Translations under genes and position numbers: made by a program
Shown: positions 36,749 through 48,264 of the stretch, in pieces
Layout of the letters: each line of letters starts with the position of its first letter
How positions within the stretch are numbered: the first letter of the stretch is position 1
Source of the DNA: Madurella fahalii
Taxonomy: Eukaryota; Ascomycota; Sordariomycetes; Sordariales
Assembly: GCA_029876055.1 (NCBI GenBank)
Contig: CM056877.1
Location: 4,836,001 to 4,900,000 of the forward strand
Length of the DNA stretch: 64,000 nucleotides
Reading direction: 5' to 3'
Notes under the pieces: model-generated
Databases searched by the model: none
The model's input: the letters and a program-made list of their open reading frames with translations, nothing else
Told to the model about the DNA's origin: nothing

Positions 36749-39608
36749 TGCAGTCACTTCGACTGGAACCCTCTTGGAGGCTGGAGTCGGTTGCACCGAC
36801 GAAGTGGTGGCTAACCATCAACATTGCTGTCGGCTCAGCGGCTGATGTACCAAGCCTTCCATGGCTCGTGATGAACCGATGGGCTACTCTCCAGCATTCT
36901 TGATGCTATGATCGGGAGTCAACATGCGGCGCGGGAATGCCTCGTCCGATGCAGTGGCGCAGAGGGCTAACCATAAAGGTAACAAAGGCTGCCTTGCGGT
37001 GGGCATACGAGTATCGCTCGGCCGTGTTCAGGCTCTTCGTGGCCGTCTGCGCCATAGTTTGGGTATGCAACCATCTCTATTTCTCATTTCTTCAAACTGT
37101 TTTCCAAGCACATGGTGGTTGCGTTTTCGGAAGTATTCACAGAGCTTTGGTGAGCTTCCATAGCTTGCCGCACTGTCACTGACTGGAATGGTTAGTGTGA
37201 TGGATGGCTGCTCTTCATCTTACTAGCACATATACGAGTACAGTGCCCCTCGCTGGTAGCGCCACGTTTATGGCATCAACGCTAAGATCACACTCACCAG
37301 TAGAGGATATTCCCAAATCACCCAGCGGCATAAGTTGGCGATGAGGCGTTGGGGCGCTGCCGAACTAGTGCCGGGCTGTGAACCGAGTGTTCATATGATC
37401 CGTTGACCTACCCAGGTTTTGTCGATACCTTGGTAGAGATGCTAGTAGGGAACGCCGTTTGCATCCGTCATACCGGAGCTCAACGTTGTCAGCCGACGGT
37501 ATAACCGCCAATCTGGGGAGAGAGTCGGCACATTCCTTCGTTTTGTCCCTTTGATGGCGCCCCTTACGTAAACCCAGCCCTGAGGCAGTGCATTCTTGGA
37601 ATCTCAGCCCTACACCTATTCGTTTTCATACTGATAATAAATGCTGTAATTACATTGGCCCGTCGTGTCGGTCCCGCTGCCTCAGCCGTCGGAACTGCGA
37701 TCAATAAAGCGCTCGTCCCAGGACCAGGTCAAACACCTCGACAACAGCTGTTCCGAGCTAACGGTAGGGACAACGCATTCTGGGCGGTGGCAGGGAGCAC
37801 ATGCTTCAACACTGCCGGAATCGGGAGCATTCGCGGCTGTCATGGTTTGAGCTGGTCATAGGCAAAGTGATCTAATAATAGAGTCTGAATCGTATCAAAA
37901 GCGTTGCTAGCAACGCCGATACGAAGTGTTGGCGGAACGCCTTGGCGGTGAGCCTCTTTGAGGTTCATCCAGCCGCATCAGGATGCGGGGTTGGGGCCAA
38001 TGCGATGGGATGCCCGAAGGCGTCGCTGAAGCTGGTTGGAGCGCGAAAGAAATCGAATAGAGCGGAAAGAGGAGAGGGTCATTGTAGTGTTGGCTGTGCT
38101 GAAGTGGCCGAATTGTCGTATGCTGCGCGCCGTGGGATTCAAGTTGCAGAGAGAGGACTGATCTAAAGAACCCGCTCCGGGAGGTCTCACGGGGCACCGG
38201 AAAAAGGGCACTGTGACAAAGTTCAGCCGCTTGCAAACAATCTGCTGGAGATTGTAATCAAGTTTTAATGAAGACTCAGGCAGTCTTGCACCACCTTACG
38301 TATGTACCATAGAAGGGAACTGTCTGACGGGTCAATGATCAAAACAGTTGACTGAGTGTGCCTCTTTCCTTCTTTCATGTGTACTTTGACAGTTTCGCGT
38401 TACCCCAGCCTCCTCGCCATTACTGAAATTGCAAATCTCTACAAACGCAGGGCAATTGTTGCGTTTGCAAGAGGTCTTTTCCTTTTCCTGTTTCCATTAC
38501 ACAATGCCAACATCACCTAGCTAGCGCCCGAATCGCCTTTGTCATTGATTACACTAGAAGCGAGCGGCAGTGTCCCCGCTCGTTGACAAGGGTTTCGTTC
38601 CGAAGAGTGTGTGACGAGAGGTAGGTACAGCACCAGCAGCCATCCCAAACTCGTTGTAGTGACAATTGGTTACTGACCGGTCTTCAATAGTGCGCTCCAC
38701 GACCCATTTATTATGCGGACGCCACGTGCCGGCTCAGAGAATTATCCAGACAAGGGCGAGTATTGTGCCCAGGCCCTACGGATGTAATTACAGTATAGTA
38801 ATACAGTACCACCACTTGGCTACGGTACTGTAGTACGGGAGTCTGTCCACGATGGCCAACCGGAAAATCATCGTCAAAATGCATCTGCAGATGAGGTGCG
38901 AGCTTCATGTCTCCAGCCGATCGCAGATGGACTGGCGTATAGGACATTCTCGCTTCCCTCCGAAAATACCGACGGCCTTCTGGCGGGAGGAAAAAGGGAG
39001 CGGGCAAGAGATGGCACGGTGGGGTCTTCTACTGCCCACTCTTTCGTATTGTTTCGACGATCAAAGACGTAGGATTCTCTAGCTAAAATTGACTGGGAGG
39101 GTCCCAACCCGGCGGAACCGAGCTGCGCACACGCATTTCCGGTTAGCACAATGTATGTGCTGTAGCCTGTCATTCGGCTTGGTGTCCCGGCCTGATCCAA
39201 TTGGCCAACAGCAGCTGCAGGTCTCCTTAAAAGGTTTTCCCAGCAGGTATCCTGGGATGAGCAGGGAACTTTGCTGGGCAAGCCTTGTTTCCGACCCCCA
39301 CAAGCCCTAGTCGGTTTTTGGGATACTTCCCTTGCTAAGAATATGACCCGACACAACTGTCCATCGTCCCGCCTCCGAGAAACCCGACAGAGACTCGACT
39401 CGCCAGGATCGCAGTCTTATGGAGGATGCGGGCATCAAAATTTTAACGAAAGTAATGATAGTAAAATAGCAATTGGCAACGGAAGGAGCGGAAGAAGATA
39501 GGAATAGGCCGGGGTGGAGGCGTGAAGACTAAACGGAAACATCTCCTGATATGGATGCTGCGGCGGCACCCTAGTGAGCGGAGACACCAACGGAACAGGG
39601 AGACGGGA

Positions 39609-39616
39609 TATATAAA
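39609..39616 (+). promoter_or_regulatory. TATA box of the secreted hydrolase gene
   Basis: TATATAAA about 130 bp upstream of the start codon at 39744, a typical position for an inducible fungal gene. Confidence 0.5.
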
Positions 39617-39743
39617 TCCGTGGGGGGGACGCCTGTCCAGTCCCCACGACCAGTGGCCAACTTTAAAACAGGACCTCCCACCGTCGCGAGGGGTAGACAT
39701 CCTGGGTTTCAGTACACTAGGCACCATACCATCGCCATTCGCC

Positions 39744-40856
39744 ATGCGCCGCACTCTCACCTTCCTAGGCCTCGCCGTGTCGGCGATGGCCGGGCCAAAC
39801 AGCCAATGCTTGGATGTGTCATTCGCGGTGCCCGCGACGAGCCAGAATATGGTGTTCTCCTCGCCCCCGGATCCGAACAATCAGACGGACATCGTCCACT
39901 TTATGCGGGAAACATGGCGTGGCAATACCCCCGCCACCGATGGCACCACAGCCGTCAGCGGCACCTTCACCATCAAGGGCACGTACTGCGTACCCGCGAA
40001 CGTGATAGCCAAGGACACACTCCAAGTGCTCGTCCACGGCATCACCTATAACAAGTCCATGTGGGCCGGTATGGGATTCGACAGCCAGTACAACTGGCAT
40101 GACTATGCCAACGCGCGGGGATACGCCACTCTTGCTCTGGACCGGCTCGGCCACGGCGAGAACCCGGAGATGCCCGATCCACTCAACGTAGTGCAGCCGC
40201 AGATGCACGTTGAGATCCTGCACCAGATCTTGAGCGCCGCCCGCAGTGCCAGCTCCCCAGTCAACGCGCTCGGCTGCGCCTTCGACAAGGTCGTCTTCGT
40301 CGGGCACTCGTACGGCTCATTCTTGGGTGGTGCCCTGGCTGCGCAATACCCGGCCGACGCCGACGCGCTTGTCCTCACCGGCTACAGCAACTACCTCGAC
40401 TTCACCAGCGTCATCGACGCCGACTGGGTCAGCGCCGCGACCCTGGATCCCGCTCGCTTCGGCGGTTTGGCCCTGGGTTACGTGACCATGGGCAACGCGA
40501 CGCAGAGGACGGCGGCCTTCTTCGAGGGCGGCTTCGACCCGGCCATCCCGCCGGTCGACTTTGCGTATGAGGACACGCTCACTGTCGGGGAGATCGGTGC
40601 CCTGTCGGCCATCCTAGGCGATGCCGTCGCCTACACAGGCCACGTCCTGGTCGCCACGACTGTGCAGGACATCTTCTTCTGCGAGGAGCCCGTGGCCCTG
40701 TGCGAGGCTCATCTGGCAGCGACGGCCGCATCGTTCCCCAACGCTTCGGATTATGATTATTTCGCGCCGGATAATACGGGGCACGACCTGACCCTGCACT
40801 ACTCGGCCCAGCGTACCTTTGAGCAGGTTCACGACTGGCTTGATGAGAAGTTGTAG
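39744..40856 (+). CDS. Secreted alpha/beta-hydrolase
   Basis: Single exon, 370 aa. The signal peptide MRRTLTFLGLAVSAMAG precedes a mature protein with cysteines suited to disulfides. The alpha/beta-hydrolase features are visible: oxyanion region LVHGITYNKSMW, a strand-helix with LALDRLGHGE, the nucleophile elbow VFVGHSYGSFLGG (Ser in GHSYG), and a C-terminal FAPDNTGHDLTLH giving the likely catalytic His, with an acidic residue in ATTVQDIFFCEEP. The family includes fungal secreted esterases and lactonases of unknown substrate. The start is the Met that begins the signal peptide. The frame is open further upstream but passes through the TATA region. Confidence 0.88.
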   Translation: MRRTLTFLGLAVSAMAGPNSQCLDVSFAVPATSQNMVFSSPPDPNNQTDIVHFMRETWRGNTPATDGTTAVSGTFTIKGTYCVPANVIAKDTLQVLVHGITYNKSMWAGMGFDSQYNWHDYANARGYATLALDRLGHGENPEMPDPLNVVQPQMHVEILHQILSAARSASSPVNALGCAFDKVVFVGHSYGSFLGGALAAQYPADADALVLTGYSNYLDFTSVIDADWVSAATLDPARFGGLALGYVTMGNATQRTAAFFEGGFDPAIPPVDFAYEDTLTVGEIGALSAILGDAVAYTGHVLVATTVQDIFFCEEPVALCEAHLAATAASFPNASDYDYFAPDNTGHDLTLHYSAQRTFEQVHDWLDEKL

Positions 40857-41640
40857 ATAGCGACATCAAGTGCTAGTGTTGATGCACAAAGAGAGACCCC
40901 AGTGTATAGCTCCTCCAGGTTCCTCCCCCCTCCTCCTGCTGTCTCCCCCCCCCCCCTTCTTACGAGGAGGATTTGCCAACTTGAACTCAGCGAAGTGAAA
41001 TGCAGGGCCGGCCGGGTTTGAATTGATGTCGAGACGCGGCCGGCCGGGCCCCGGCCGCAGGATTGGGGAGCACTCGGCTCAGCTGCGGCGCGGCATTTGT
41101 TTAATTGGATGTCCGGGTTTGGTTAGCGAATAGAGGCACAGCAGCGGTGGCTAGCGCCTCCGGGTCGTTTATTGTCGCGGGGTTTCGCTGGGGGGGTCTG
41201 CGGCTGGTCAGTTCCCCTTGCAGGACGGCCAGGACCAACAGATCATCACCTCAGACAGTGGTGTAATTTGCTCCGCGTCGCTCGCCTTGATCCTTGTAGT
41301 TTCCACCATATCTTGGGAAACCCAAAGTTGACCGTCGTCTCAAAAGGGTTCTCCAGACGATACTGGTACGGCGAGGATAAGGTAATCGGAGCGATGGCAT
41401 CATAAGATATATGTGGCCGGGAACGGCCAGTTGCGGATTCTTCACCTCGGTTGGCCGCTTCACGTACTGTACACAAAAAGGACATGACTAATAAACCTCA
41501 TCGAGCTGCACCACAATAGCACGCACGGATACCTCAGCGGGCCTGCCATCCCGCCTCCATAACTAGTATATCTTTCCTGCGTCACATTCCACGCCGCCCA
41601 GTGTCACCTTCCAGCCCGCAACCCGCATCGAACGACACCA
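40857..41640. other. Intergenic
   Basis: 784 bp; contains a C11 run near 40947-40957 and a GGCCGGCC-rich patch near 41008-41052. No gene recognised. Confidence 0.45.
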
Positions 41641-41946
41641 ATGGCGCTCGCATGCCTCCGAGCCCTGGCCTGCTTCAAACGCCGCTCCCGCGCCCACGCC
41701 CACGCCCGCGCCCATGGCACCTTTCCCAGGAGGACTGCTGCTGACACGGCCTCGGAGTCTGACGGCGACGACAACTCTATCCTTGAGAAACTGAAACTCG
41801 GCACCCTGAGCCCCGACTCGGGCGTTTTGAGCCCTGCCACGGGCGAGTTCAAAGGATTCTCGCCCCAGATCGCCACCCCCGGCTCGGTGGGTTGCTGCGA
41901 GCAACACCCAGGTTGCGGAGCGCGGGGGGCCTGCTTCGCAGGTTGA
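41641..41946 (+). CDS. Small hypothetical protein, 101 aa
   Basis: One open frame with strong preference for G/C at third codon positions, as in the confirmed genes. It encodes an N-terminal Ala/Arg/His segment, an acidic patch SESDGDDN, a Ser/Pro/Gly middle (LSPDSGVLSPATGEF) and a cysteine-containing end (CCEQHPGCGARGACFAG). No domain recognised and no signal peptide. The opposite strand is also open over this stretch, so the strand assignment rests on codon bias. It could equally be a chance frame in a GC-rich island. Confidence 0.35.
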   Translation: MALACLRALACFKRRSRAHAHARAHGTFPRRTAADTASESDGDDNSILEKLKLGTLSPDSGVLSPATGEFKGFSPQIATPGSVGCCEQHPGCGARGACFAG

Positions 41947-43169
41947 TTTACCTGCCGGGGGCTCACCGGGGAGGGGGGAAACGAGCAGGGTTACGGCCGT
42001 TGTCGAATCCGCTTAAACAACTCGGCGCGCACATACCTGCCTGCAATGATCCTCGGCATTTTTGAAACTTCTAGTAGTTTACTACCGGTACGACCCTCTG
42101 TGGTTTATGGTAGGTGCGTGCGTGCGTGCGTGCGTGCGTGCGACGGCTTGGTACGATTGCGGGCTGCTGCCGGGACAACGACTGCTATTTTCACTTTCGC
42201 GTTAGGAAAGAGAGAGCAATGAGACTAGTTAGTTGTGGCTTGGATCCGGCGCAGAGAAGGTTATGCGAAGGTAGGAGAGATGAGAGATGAGTGGCGGCTT
42301 ATGAAAGCTGTTTACTACACCCCCGGCACCCTACAAGTTGATCTTGAGGATTCGGGGTATTTGTTCATGAGTTGGGTTGCGCAATCCTATACAAACTGTA
42401 GATGGGCTCACGATTTCATATCTTCGAGGTAATCTCTTCAGTGATTTGGCCGGAGAGATCTCTTTGTGGCTTAGATTTTTAGGCTAGGGTAGCATCTGGG
42501 TATCTCTGTGCACTCCGAACTCGTTTGACGTGATTGTATGCTTTCTTGTTCGGCTTGCAGTACTTCCCGGGCTCCACAGATCCCTAGTCCGCAGTTGCTC
42601 CTAGTAATCGTCAAATGTCTTCTGAAGAGACCTAAATCGGAGGAACCAAGCATGCACCGGCCCCAGCCCGCAATGCCTCTCCCATGGACACAGTCAGTCA
42701 GTCCATATTAATTCAGCCCCCGGGCAAAGTCGATATATTGCTAGAGACGGAGAGAACTAGTATCTCAGAACTGGCTAAGCAAGTGCTGCACTGATTGCTG
42801 AGCTAAGGGGAGGGATGATGGTATTCCTGGTTATCGCAGCAGAAAATACACAGAAGGCTGTGTTCAAAGAACACATCTTCAATACAGAGGCACAGTTGAT
42901 GTCGGTCCAGTCAGTCAAAGCCTCAAAAAAGAACTGTAATTGTAGCTCAACCGGGCTGAGAGCTGACAGTATTGTTCCACAAACAGGACATGCACCGGAG
43001 AACAACGTCTCGCGAGGATGAAGGACATGTTGAATCAGGCCGGTATGTATTAATATTGCAACCTCTGCCAAAGAACAACAACGTTTACAACCGGCTAACA
43101 TTAGTATAATTAGGTGAGGGAGGGATTTGACTTTGATTATGAGTAATAGTAAACATTAACCCAGTCAAA
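41947..43169. other. Intergenic with a GTGC microsatellite
   Basis: 1.2 kb without a supported gene; holds seven GTGC units at 42114-42141. Confidence 0.45.
42114..42141 (+). repeat. (GTGC)7 microsatellite
   Basis: Seven perfect tandem GTGC units; intergenic. Confidence 0.9.
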
Positions 43170-44519
43170 ATGCACCCCAGCTTCATCAACCCCAGTCCCT
43201 TCCAAGCAATGCCTTCTGCTGGCATCAAGCCTGAGCCTTTTCCCAATTGGGGCCAAATCTGCCGCATCCAATGGGATCGTCTTCCTGACGGTCGGCTGGC
43301 CCCGTATTGGAACGAACATTTCCAAGCTGTCGAGGACCGGGCCATCAAGTACATGCCACGGGTTCTGCGGAACCTTGGACTGCTCTGCTATGAATGCGTT
43401 CGTGCGGGATACCATGACCCGGACGCCGACCTGTGTCATGGACATGTCGCGGTCTACTTCCTAAGCGAAGGCGCGTGGAACCGCGCATATACCGTCACGA
43501 CATGCCTCGGCGGTAGATACAGGACGCTCATTCTCAGGGTGGCCCTTCCCGCCATCACGCACTTGTCCAAGGTCGAGGCTGAGGCAGCGACAATGGATTG
43601 GGTGCGGCACAACACGGATATCCCTATTCCCGAGGTACTCGATTACGAGGCTTCGCCAAGGAATCCAATCGGCTACCCGTGGATGTTGATGACAAAGATG
43701 CCGGGAATTCCCTATGAGCATGCCATTCTCACTACCCAACAAAAAGTGAGGATTGCCGAGATCGTGGCCGGCTGGGTGAACACCCTCTCGCACTACGAAT
43801 TTGAGGGGATAGGGACGCCGAAGTATGGCCCATATGGCGCCACGCCATCGGCCCTCGGCCCTGCTGTTGATGTGGACTTACTTATTCGGGAGTGGAGCGA
43901 CGACCTTCCGCGCCCGATGAACCCCTTTCCCGACGTGTACAGCTACGCCTCGTCCTTCATCGCCAAGGAACCCTGCCCCAGACTCCAAGTCCTGATCGAC
44001 CGAATCTTAGGGCCCCTATCAAAGTACAGCCCTATCCAAGCCCCACCCGGAAGCGTTCTCGCCGTTCTCCGGGCCGAGATGAACCGCTTCACGCTCCAGC
44101 ACTGGGACATCAACAAGGGCAACATCCTAGTTGACGAGAGAACCGGCCTGCCCACCGGCCTCATTGACTGGGAGCACATCCACACCTTGCCCGTGGTTCT
44201 CGGGGTGCGGTATCCGGGCATCATGGCCGTTAGCGGCGGGGACGACTCCTCTGAAGAGACCGTTGACTGCGAATGCTGCATCAGGGACTGCGAAGCAATG
44301 CGTGAGGCCTTTGACCAGAAGCTCCTCGATCTACAGTCCCCATGGTTGCTCGCCCCAGACGGTGGGCAACACGATTTGGAGCTCGCCAGACAGTGGGATT
44401 ACAGGGACCCTTTCTTACTAGTGAGGCTGCTGTTGATGTTTCTGAGGTTGGAGAATTACTCTGAGGCGGTCATCCAGTGGTTTGAGGACCGGGTTGCTGA
44501 GGGTCTCCTTCCATGGTAG
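43170..44519 (+). CDS. APH/choline-kinase-fold phosphotransferase-like protein
   Basis: Single exon, 449 aa. The protein-kinase-like fold of the APH family is shown by the catalytic loop LQHWDINKGNILVDE (HxDxxxxN) and the metal-binding GLIDWEHIHTLP. The N-lobe segment LILRVALPAITHLSKVEAE supplies the likely Lys/Arg and Glu pair. The segment DIPIPEVLDYEASPRNPIGY with WMLMTKMPGIPYEHA is typical of large ascomycete APH expansions. Substrates of these fungal members are unknown; there is no reason to infer antibiotic resistance. The start at 43170 gives a full N-lobe. The neighbours are unrelated, so context does not refine the role. Confidence 0.8.
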   Translation: MHPSFINPSPFQAMPSAGIKPEPFPNWGQICRIQWDRLPDGRLAPYWNEHFQAVEDRAIKYMPRVLRNLGLLCYECVRAGYHDPDADLCHGHVAVYFLSEGAWNRAYTVTTCLGGRYRTLILRVALPAITHLSKVEAEAATMDWVRHNTDIPIPEVLDYEASPRNPIGYPWMLMTKMPGIPYEHAILTTQQKVRIAEIVAGWVNTLSHYEFEGIGTPKYGPYGATPSALGPAVDVDLLIREWSDDLPRPMNPFPDVYSYASSFIAKEPCPRLQVLIDRILGPLSKYSPIQAPPGSVLAVLRAEMNRFTLQHWDINKGNILVDERTGLPTGLIDWEHIHTLPVVLGVRYPGIMAVSGGDDSSEETVDCECCIRDCEAMREAFDQKLLDLQSPWLLAPDGGQHDLELARQWDYRDPFLLVRLLLMFLRLENYSEAVIQWFEDRVAEGLLPW

Positions 44520-44941
44520 GTTGTTGAATGACGGAATGAGTGAGCAGCGCTAGTGACAGGTAATAATCAAAATAAATGCTACTGGTAAAATGTACACATC
44601 TCTTCTGTGAGACATGTAATATCTGTAGTTATCCGAAGTTTCTGTCGGCTGGCGGGGCTCACTGAACAAAGGTTCTCGATAGGAACACCGGACCACGAAC
44701 CACTCATCTACAAGGGGTTGCTTGACATGGAGCAAATCTAAACATGTTGTAATTAATCAGGCTTCATAGATCCTATTAACTCACATAGTATTGAGTTGCC
44801 AAAAATAATAATTTCTCTGTATACACTCCCATGTGCCACACATATGTCACCCCACCTACCTTCCAAAACTACAAAACAATCACGCATCGTTGAATTGTGT
44901 TCTGCCTCCGGTCCCGTCCGCGCTCTCCGTTTTGTTAGCCT
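44520..44941. other. Intergenic, convergent 3' regions
   Basis: AT-richer spacer of 422 bp. Nothing recognised. Confidence 0.45.
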
Positions 44942-46553
44942 TCAAGTCAGAGGAGATTTCAGCATTAGATACAACAATGACTGAACGATCTCAGCAGCTG
45001 CGAGGCCGGTCGTTTCCCCCGCGGTGTCGTATGCTGGTGCCACCTCCACAATATCAGCTCCAACGACTTTGAGTCCAGCGAGGGCGTCAAGAACCGTCAA
45101 GAGCTCCCGGGTGCTCCAGCCCCCCGGCTCAGCCGTGCCAGTGGCTTGAGAATGGCGTCGCGAGTTAACATGGAAATAGCATTGCTTTCAAGTTGGAGAA
45201 GAGATTTAACACACACCTGGAGCAAAAGCAGGATCGAGGACGTCAATGTCCACGCTAATGTATACCCTTGCGTCCCCAACCCTCTCCTTGAGTTTGGTGA
45301 CGATGCCGGTAATTCCGACCCGGTCGATTTCCCGGGCCGTGACGGACATGAATCCGCATCGCCGGTCGTTCTCCATATCGCCGGTTGGGTGTGAGAGGGG
45401 AGCTCTTATACCAGCATGGATGCTTTTGTTGCTGATCAGTCCCTGTATACTCTGTCAACCGGTGTCCTGAATCTCAGCGTTTGTATCCCGGGTTTACAGA
45501 CCTCCTCGTGGGCAATATGGAGAAATGTCCCGTGGTTTAACCCTCTTTGGGTGAGAGAGTGTCAGTTTGAGAAATGAACAGTCGCTTTGTGCATGTTTTT
45601 CTTACGCGTATTCGGACAAGTCGCCTCCTAGAATTTTGGGGTCCCACGTATCTGCGAGTCTTGAATTAATCCAAATGCTTCTCCTTCCTTTTTCCTAATC
45701 ACAAACGTTGGATATCTAGCAGTCGACTACGTACCGATATGAGCATCGAAATGTATAACGGCAAGTTGACCCCACTTCTTGAATGCTGCCCTCAGAGCAA
45801 ACAGCGTTGTGGTGTGGTCCCCTCCCAGAGTGACAACGCGAGGAATTGGAGACAATCGATCGGACATCGGCCGTCTGCTGATAACGACCTTTGCGCGGGT
45901 AAGAGAGTGTAAAGCTCAAGTCGGGCAAAGATCGACTGGAATGTTCTAGCGGTCGGCACATACCTCATGTGCTCGTTCAAGCTGCTTGAGTGCAACGAAG
46001 TTGTCCAGCCATGTCATTGGCACGTCGCCGCAATCCACTATCCTCGCGCCACTCTTGAAGACATTTTCACCCGTGTAGATACTCCATGCAAATTCCGGCA
46101 AGATTCGCCACGAACCCGATCGAATAGCATGCGGACCGAATCTTGCTCCTGGTTTCCCTGTGGTTGCCTGGGCACCGGACGTAATCAGAGGCTGCCGTCT
46201 TCTTCCGTTTCTATTTCCTTATTGCTGATCCCGACTATTCATCGATCTTCAAAGAGAACTTGGAGGGGCCCACATACCGTATCAAATGGTGCGCCCAGGA
46301 TGGCGATGTCATAGGATTTGAAGCGCTCCCCGCTCCTTGACAGACATGGGACGAAAGGGACATTTGCATATGTCGACAGGCCCCATGGCACTTCGTCTTC
46401 TTCGGTTTCCGCAATTGTAGAGAGGACTGTCTGGGTGCTATCGTAGAACCACGAACCAAATGGAATTTTGGGCCTGCACCCTTGGCAAAGAAGTGCAAAG
46501 AGGAGAAGCACAGCACCTAACCGGTGCGTGGTAGGCGGCGAATACCGAGTCAT
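44942..46553 (-). CDS. Ureohydrolase (arginase/agmatinase family) with signal peptide
   Basis: Seven exons: 46553-46278, 46167-45964, 45888-45735, 45651-45606, 45544-45502, 45442-45217, 45144-44942; 383 aa. Mn-dependent hydrolases of this family release urea from arginine, agmatine or related guanidines. All metal-ligand signatures are intact: LGGDHTTTLFA, VIHFDAHIDTW, and SVDIDVLDPAFAPATGTAEP. GAPFDT, KPGARFGPHAIR and the glutamate in ADIVEVAP complete the family pattern, closest to agmatinase-like members. The N-terminus MTRYSPPTTHRLGAVLLLF plus ALLCQGC is a signal peptide, so the enzyme probably enters the secretory pathway, unusual for classical arginase. Every intron keeps the frame, with phases summing to an exact multiple of three. 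Confidence 0.9.
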
Positions 46554-47061
46554 CGTGACCTCCGTGGTTGTTGGGTGCGGTTTGGCTCTCTTGCTGCAAG
46601 TTTTAATGGAGTGGTAATTGCCGCGTGATATTCGTTGTTTGTTTGCTGAGCGGGGTTCGGATTTGAGTTATGGGCACAGCTTGGAGGTGGCTAAGGAGCA
46701 AAGTTTGCTCACGTCACTGCGCCGCCCAACCCAGAGCCTGCAAGGTGATGAGACCCATGCTTTCGCTTTTCCATCACACCCGATGTTAGCGACTGCCTGA
46801 GGTATCCATCGGCATGGCACGTAAGACCCAGACACCAAGTTGTGACAATTACAGTACTTCATACTTTGGGCGCGAAGGGCGGGCTTGCGGGCACGTAATT
46901 AACCTCCCTTCTGATGGCTGCTTGCAAGCAGCAAAAGACGGATGATCACAGTCAATTATATCAACGCAAGGTATCGCATCGGAAAGAACCTCTCTTTTCT
47001 TTTACATCTACTACTTGATTGCCACATGTTAATCACTACTGAAGTAACAATTACTCACCTG
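46554..47061. other. Intergenic
   Basis: 508 bp between the ureohydrolase promoter side and the 3' end of the next hydrolase. Nothing recognised. Confidence 0.45.
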
Positions 47062-48264
47062 CTAGGCTACTTCCAAAGGATCTCCCCCAACTGGCTCCCC
47101 AATCCTCCCAAAAACCTCCTGCACGGCATCCCATTTCAGACTCCATATCCCATCGTGGTCCGCGCCCTTGACGGTTCGACTTTGATAGTCAATCACGCCC
47201 GCCCGACTCGTCTCGTTCCAGCACTGATCAAACCACAGCGGTCCCCTTGAGCCCCCGTCCCCAATCATCTTATCCTTGTCGGCGTAAAAGACATCAACCC
47301 TCAGCCTCACCCCCGCGGCACGCAGCGCCTCGGCCAGCCGCGGGACAAGTCTGTCGTAGTCCCCCCAGTCACTCCACCCGTCCACTCCGTCGACTCTCTG
47401 CATCAGCACCACCGCGTCGGCCGAGATGCCCTGCACCCCCTCCGCATACACGCGGTCGATGACGCTCGCCCAGATCTCCTCCTCAAACGCCGCGCCCTCG
47501 GGCAGCGCATCACCGCCACCCGCGGCATCGCCCCCGTTGGTAAGCGAGGCCGGGATGAGCTTCTCCAGGAGATTGAGGGTGAGCCCGAACGAGGTGCCGA
47601 GCGTGGGGCCGATGTGGTTGTTCACCAGGCGCGCGAACTTGTCGGTGTTGGCGAGGACGCTGACGGGGAGGTGCTGGAGGATGGAGAGGCCCGTCGAGCC
47701 GGTGTGCGCGGGCAGGATCCAGGGCCCGCCGATGGCGAGGTACGGGCGGGACGGGTGCAGGAGCTGGGGGTGGTGGAAGACGAAGTCCAGGGCCCAGATG
47801 GTGCCGCCGCTGTGGCAGGCGACGGAAACGTGGCGGATGCCGAGGTGGGCGAGGAGGGCCGGGATGACATCTGCTTTCAGTTAGATGCTTCGGTTAAAGA
47901 TAGAAAGAGAAGGGGATTGGATGTTAAGAGGGAGAGGGATCGTACCGAGCCATAGACTCATCCTGTCCTTTGCGTCGGCGGAATCGGTGCCTCCAATGCC
48001 GGGTCTGTCGGGGTTGATGATGCGGATCTTGTGCTTCTTGGCCAGCTCGTCTTTGGCTATGTGGAAGAGGCGCGATGACAGCAATGGGCCAAAGAAGAGG
48101 AATACATTTTCTTGCTCTGGATGGGCCTCGTTGCGGTAGCCATAGTCGGCATACTTCACCTTGAATGGCCGCGTGCGACCGTTGGCTGGGTCTGCGGGCA
48201 GCTCAAAGGTCCTGTTGAATCGCGGGTCGTTGACATAGTCTGCCGGGGTCACCATCATGGGCAA
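47062..48264 (-). CDS. Alpha/beta-hydrolase, cytosolic type
   Basis: Exons 48264-47946 and 47870-47062; 375 aa (373 if the second Met is used). The fold is indicated by VFLFFGPLLSSRLFHIAKDE (oxyanion region), IRIINPDRPGIGGTD, and the nucleophile elbow VSVACHSGGTIWAL. There the usual first Gly of GxSxG is Cys, a substitution seen in some fungal branches. A candidate acid lies in VFYADKDKMIGD and the His in VKGADHDGIW. No signal peptide is seen. The intron at 47871-47945 is required to join SLWLD to VIPALLAHLG. Substrate unknown. A dispersed repeat begins about 350 bp beyond its start. Confidence 0.82.

Larger units (their letters stand above)
36553..39743. other. 3.2-kb intergenic stretch without recognised genes
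   Basis: Contains the promoters of two divergent secreted-protein genes at its ends. The interior holds only short open frames without signatures. No RNA gene or transposon remnant recognised. Confidence 0.4.
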
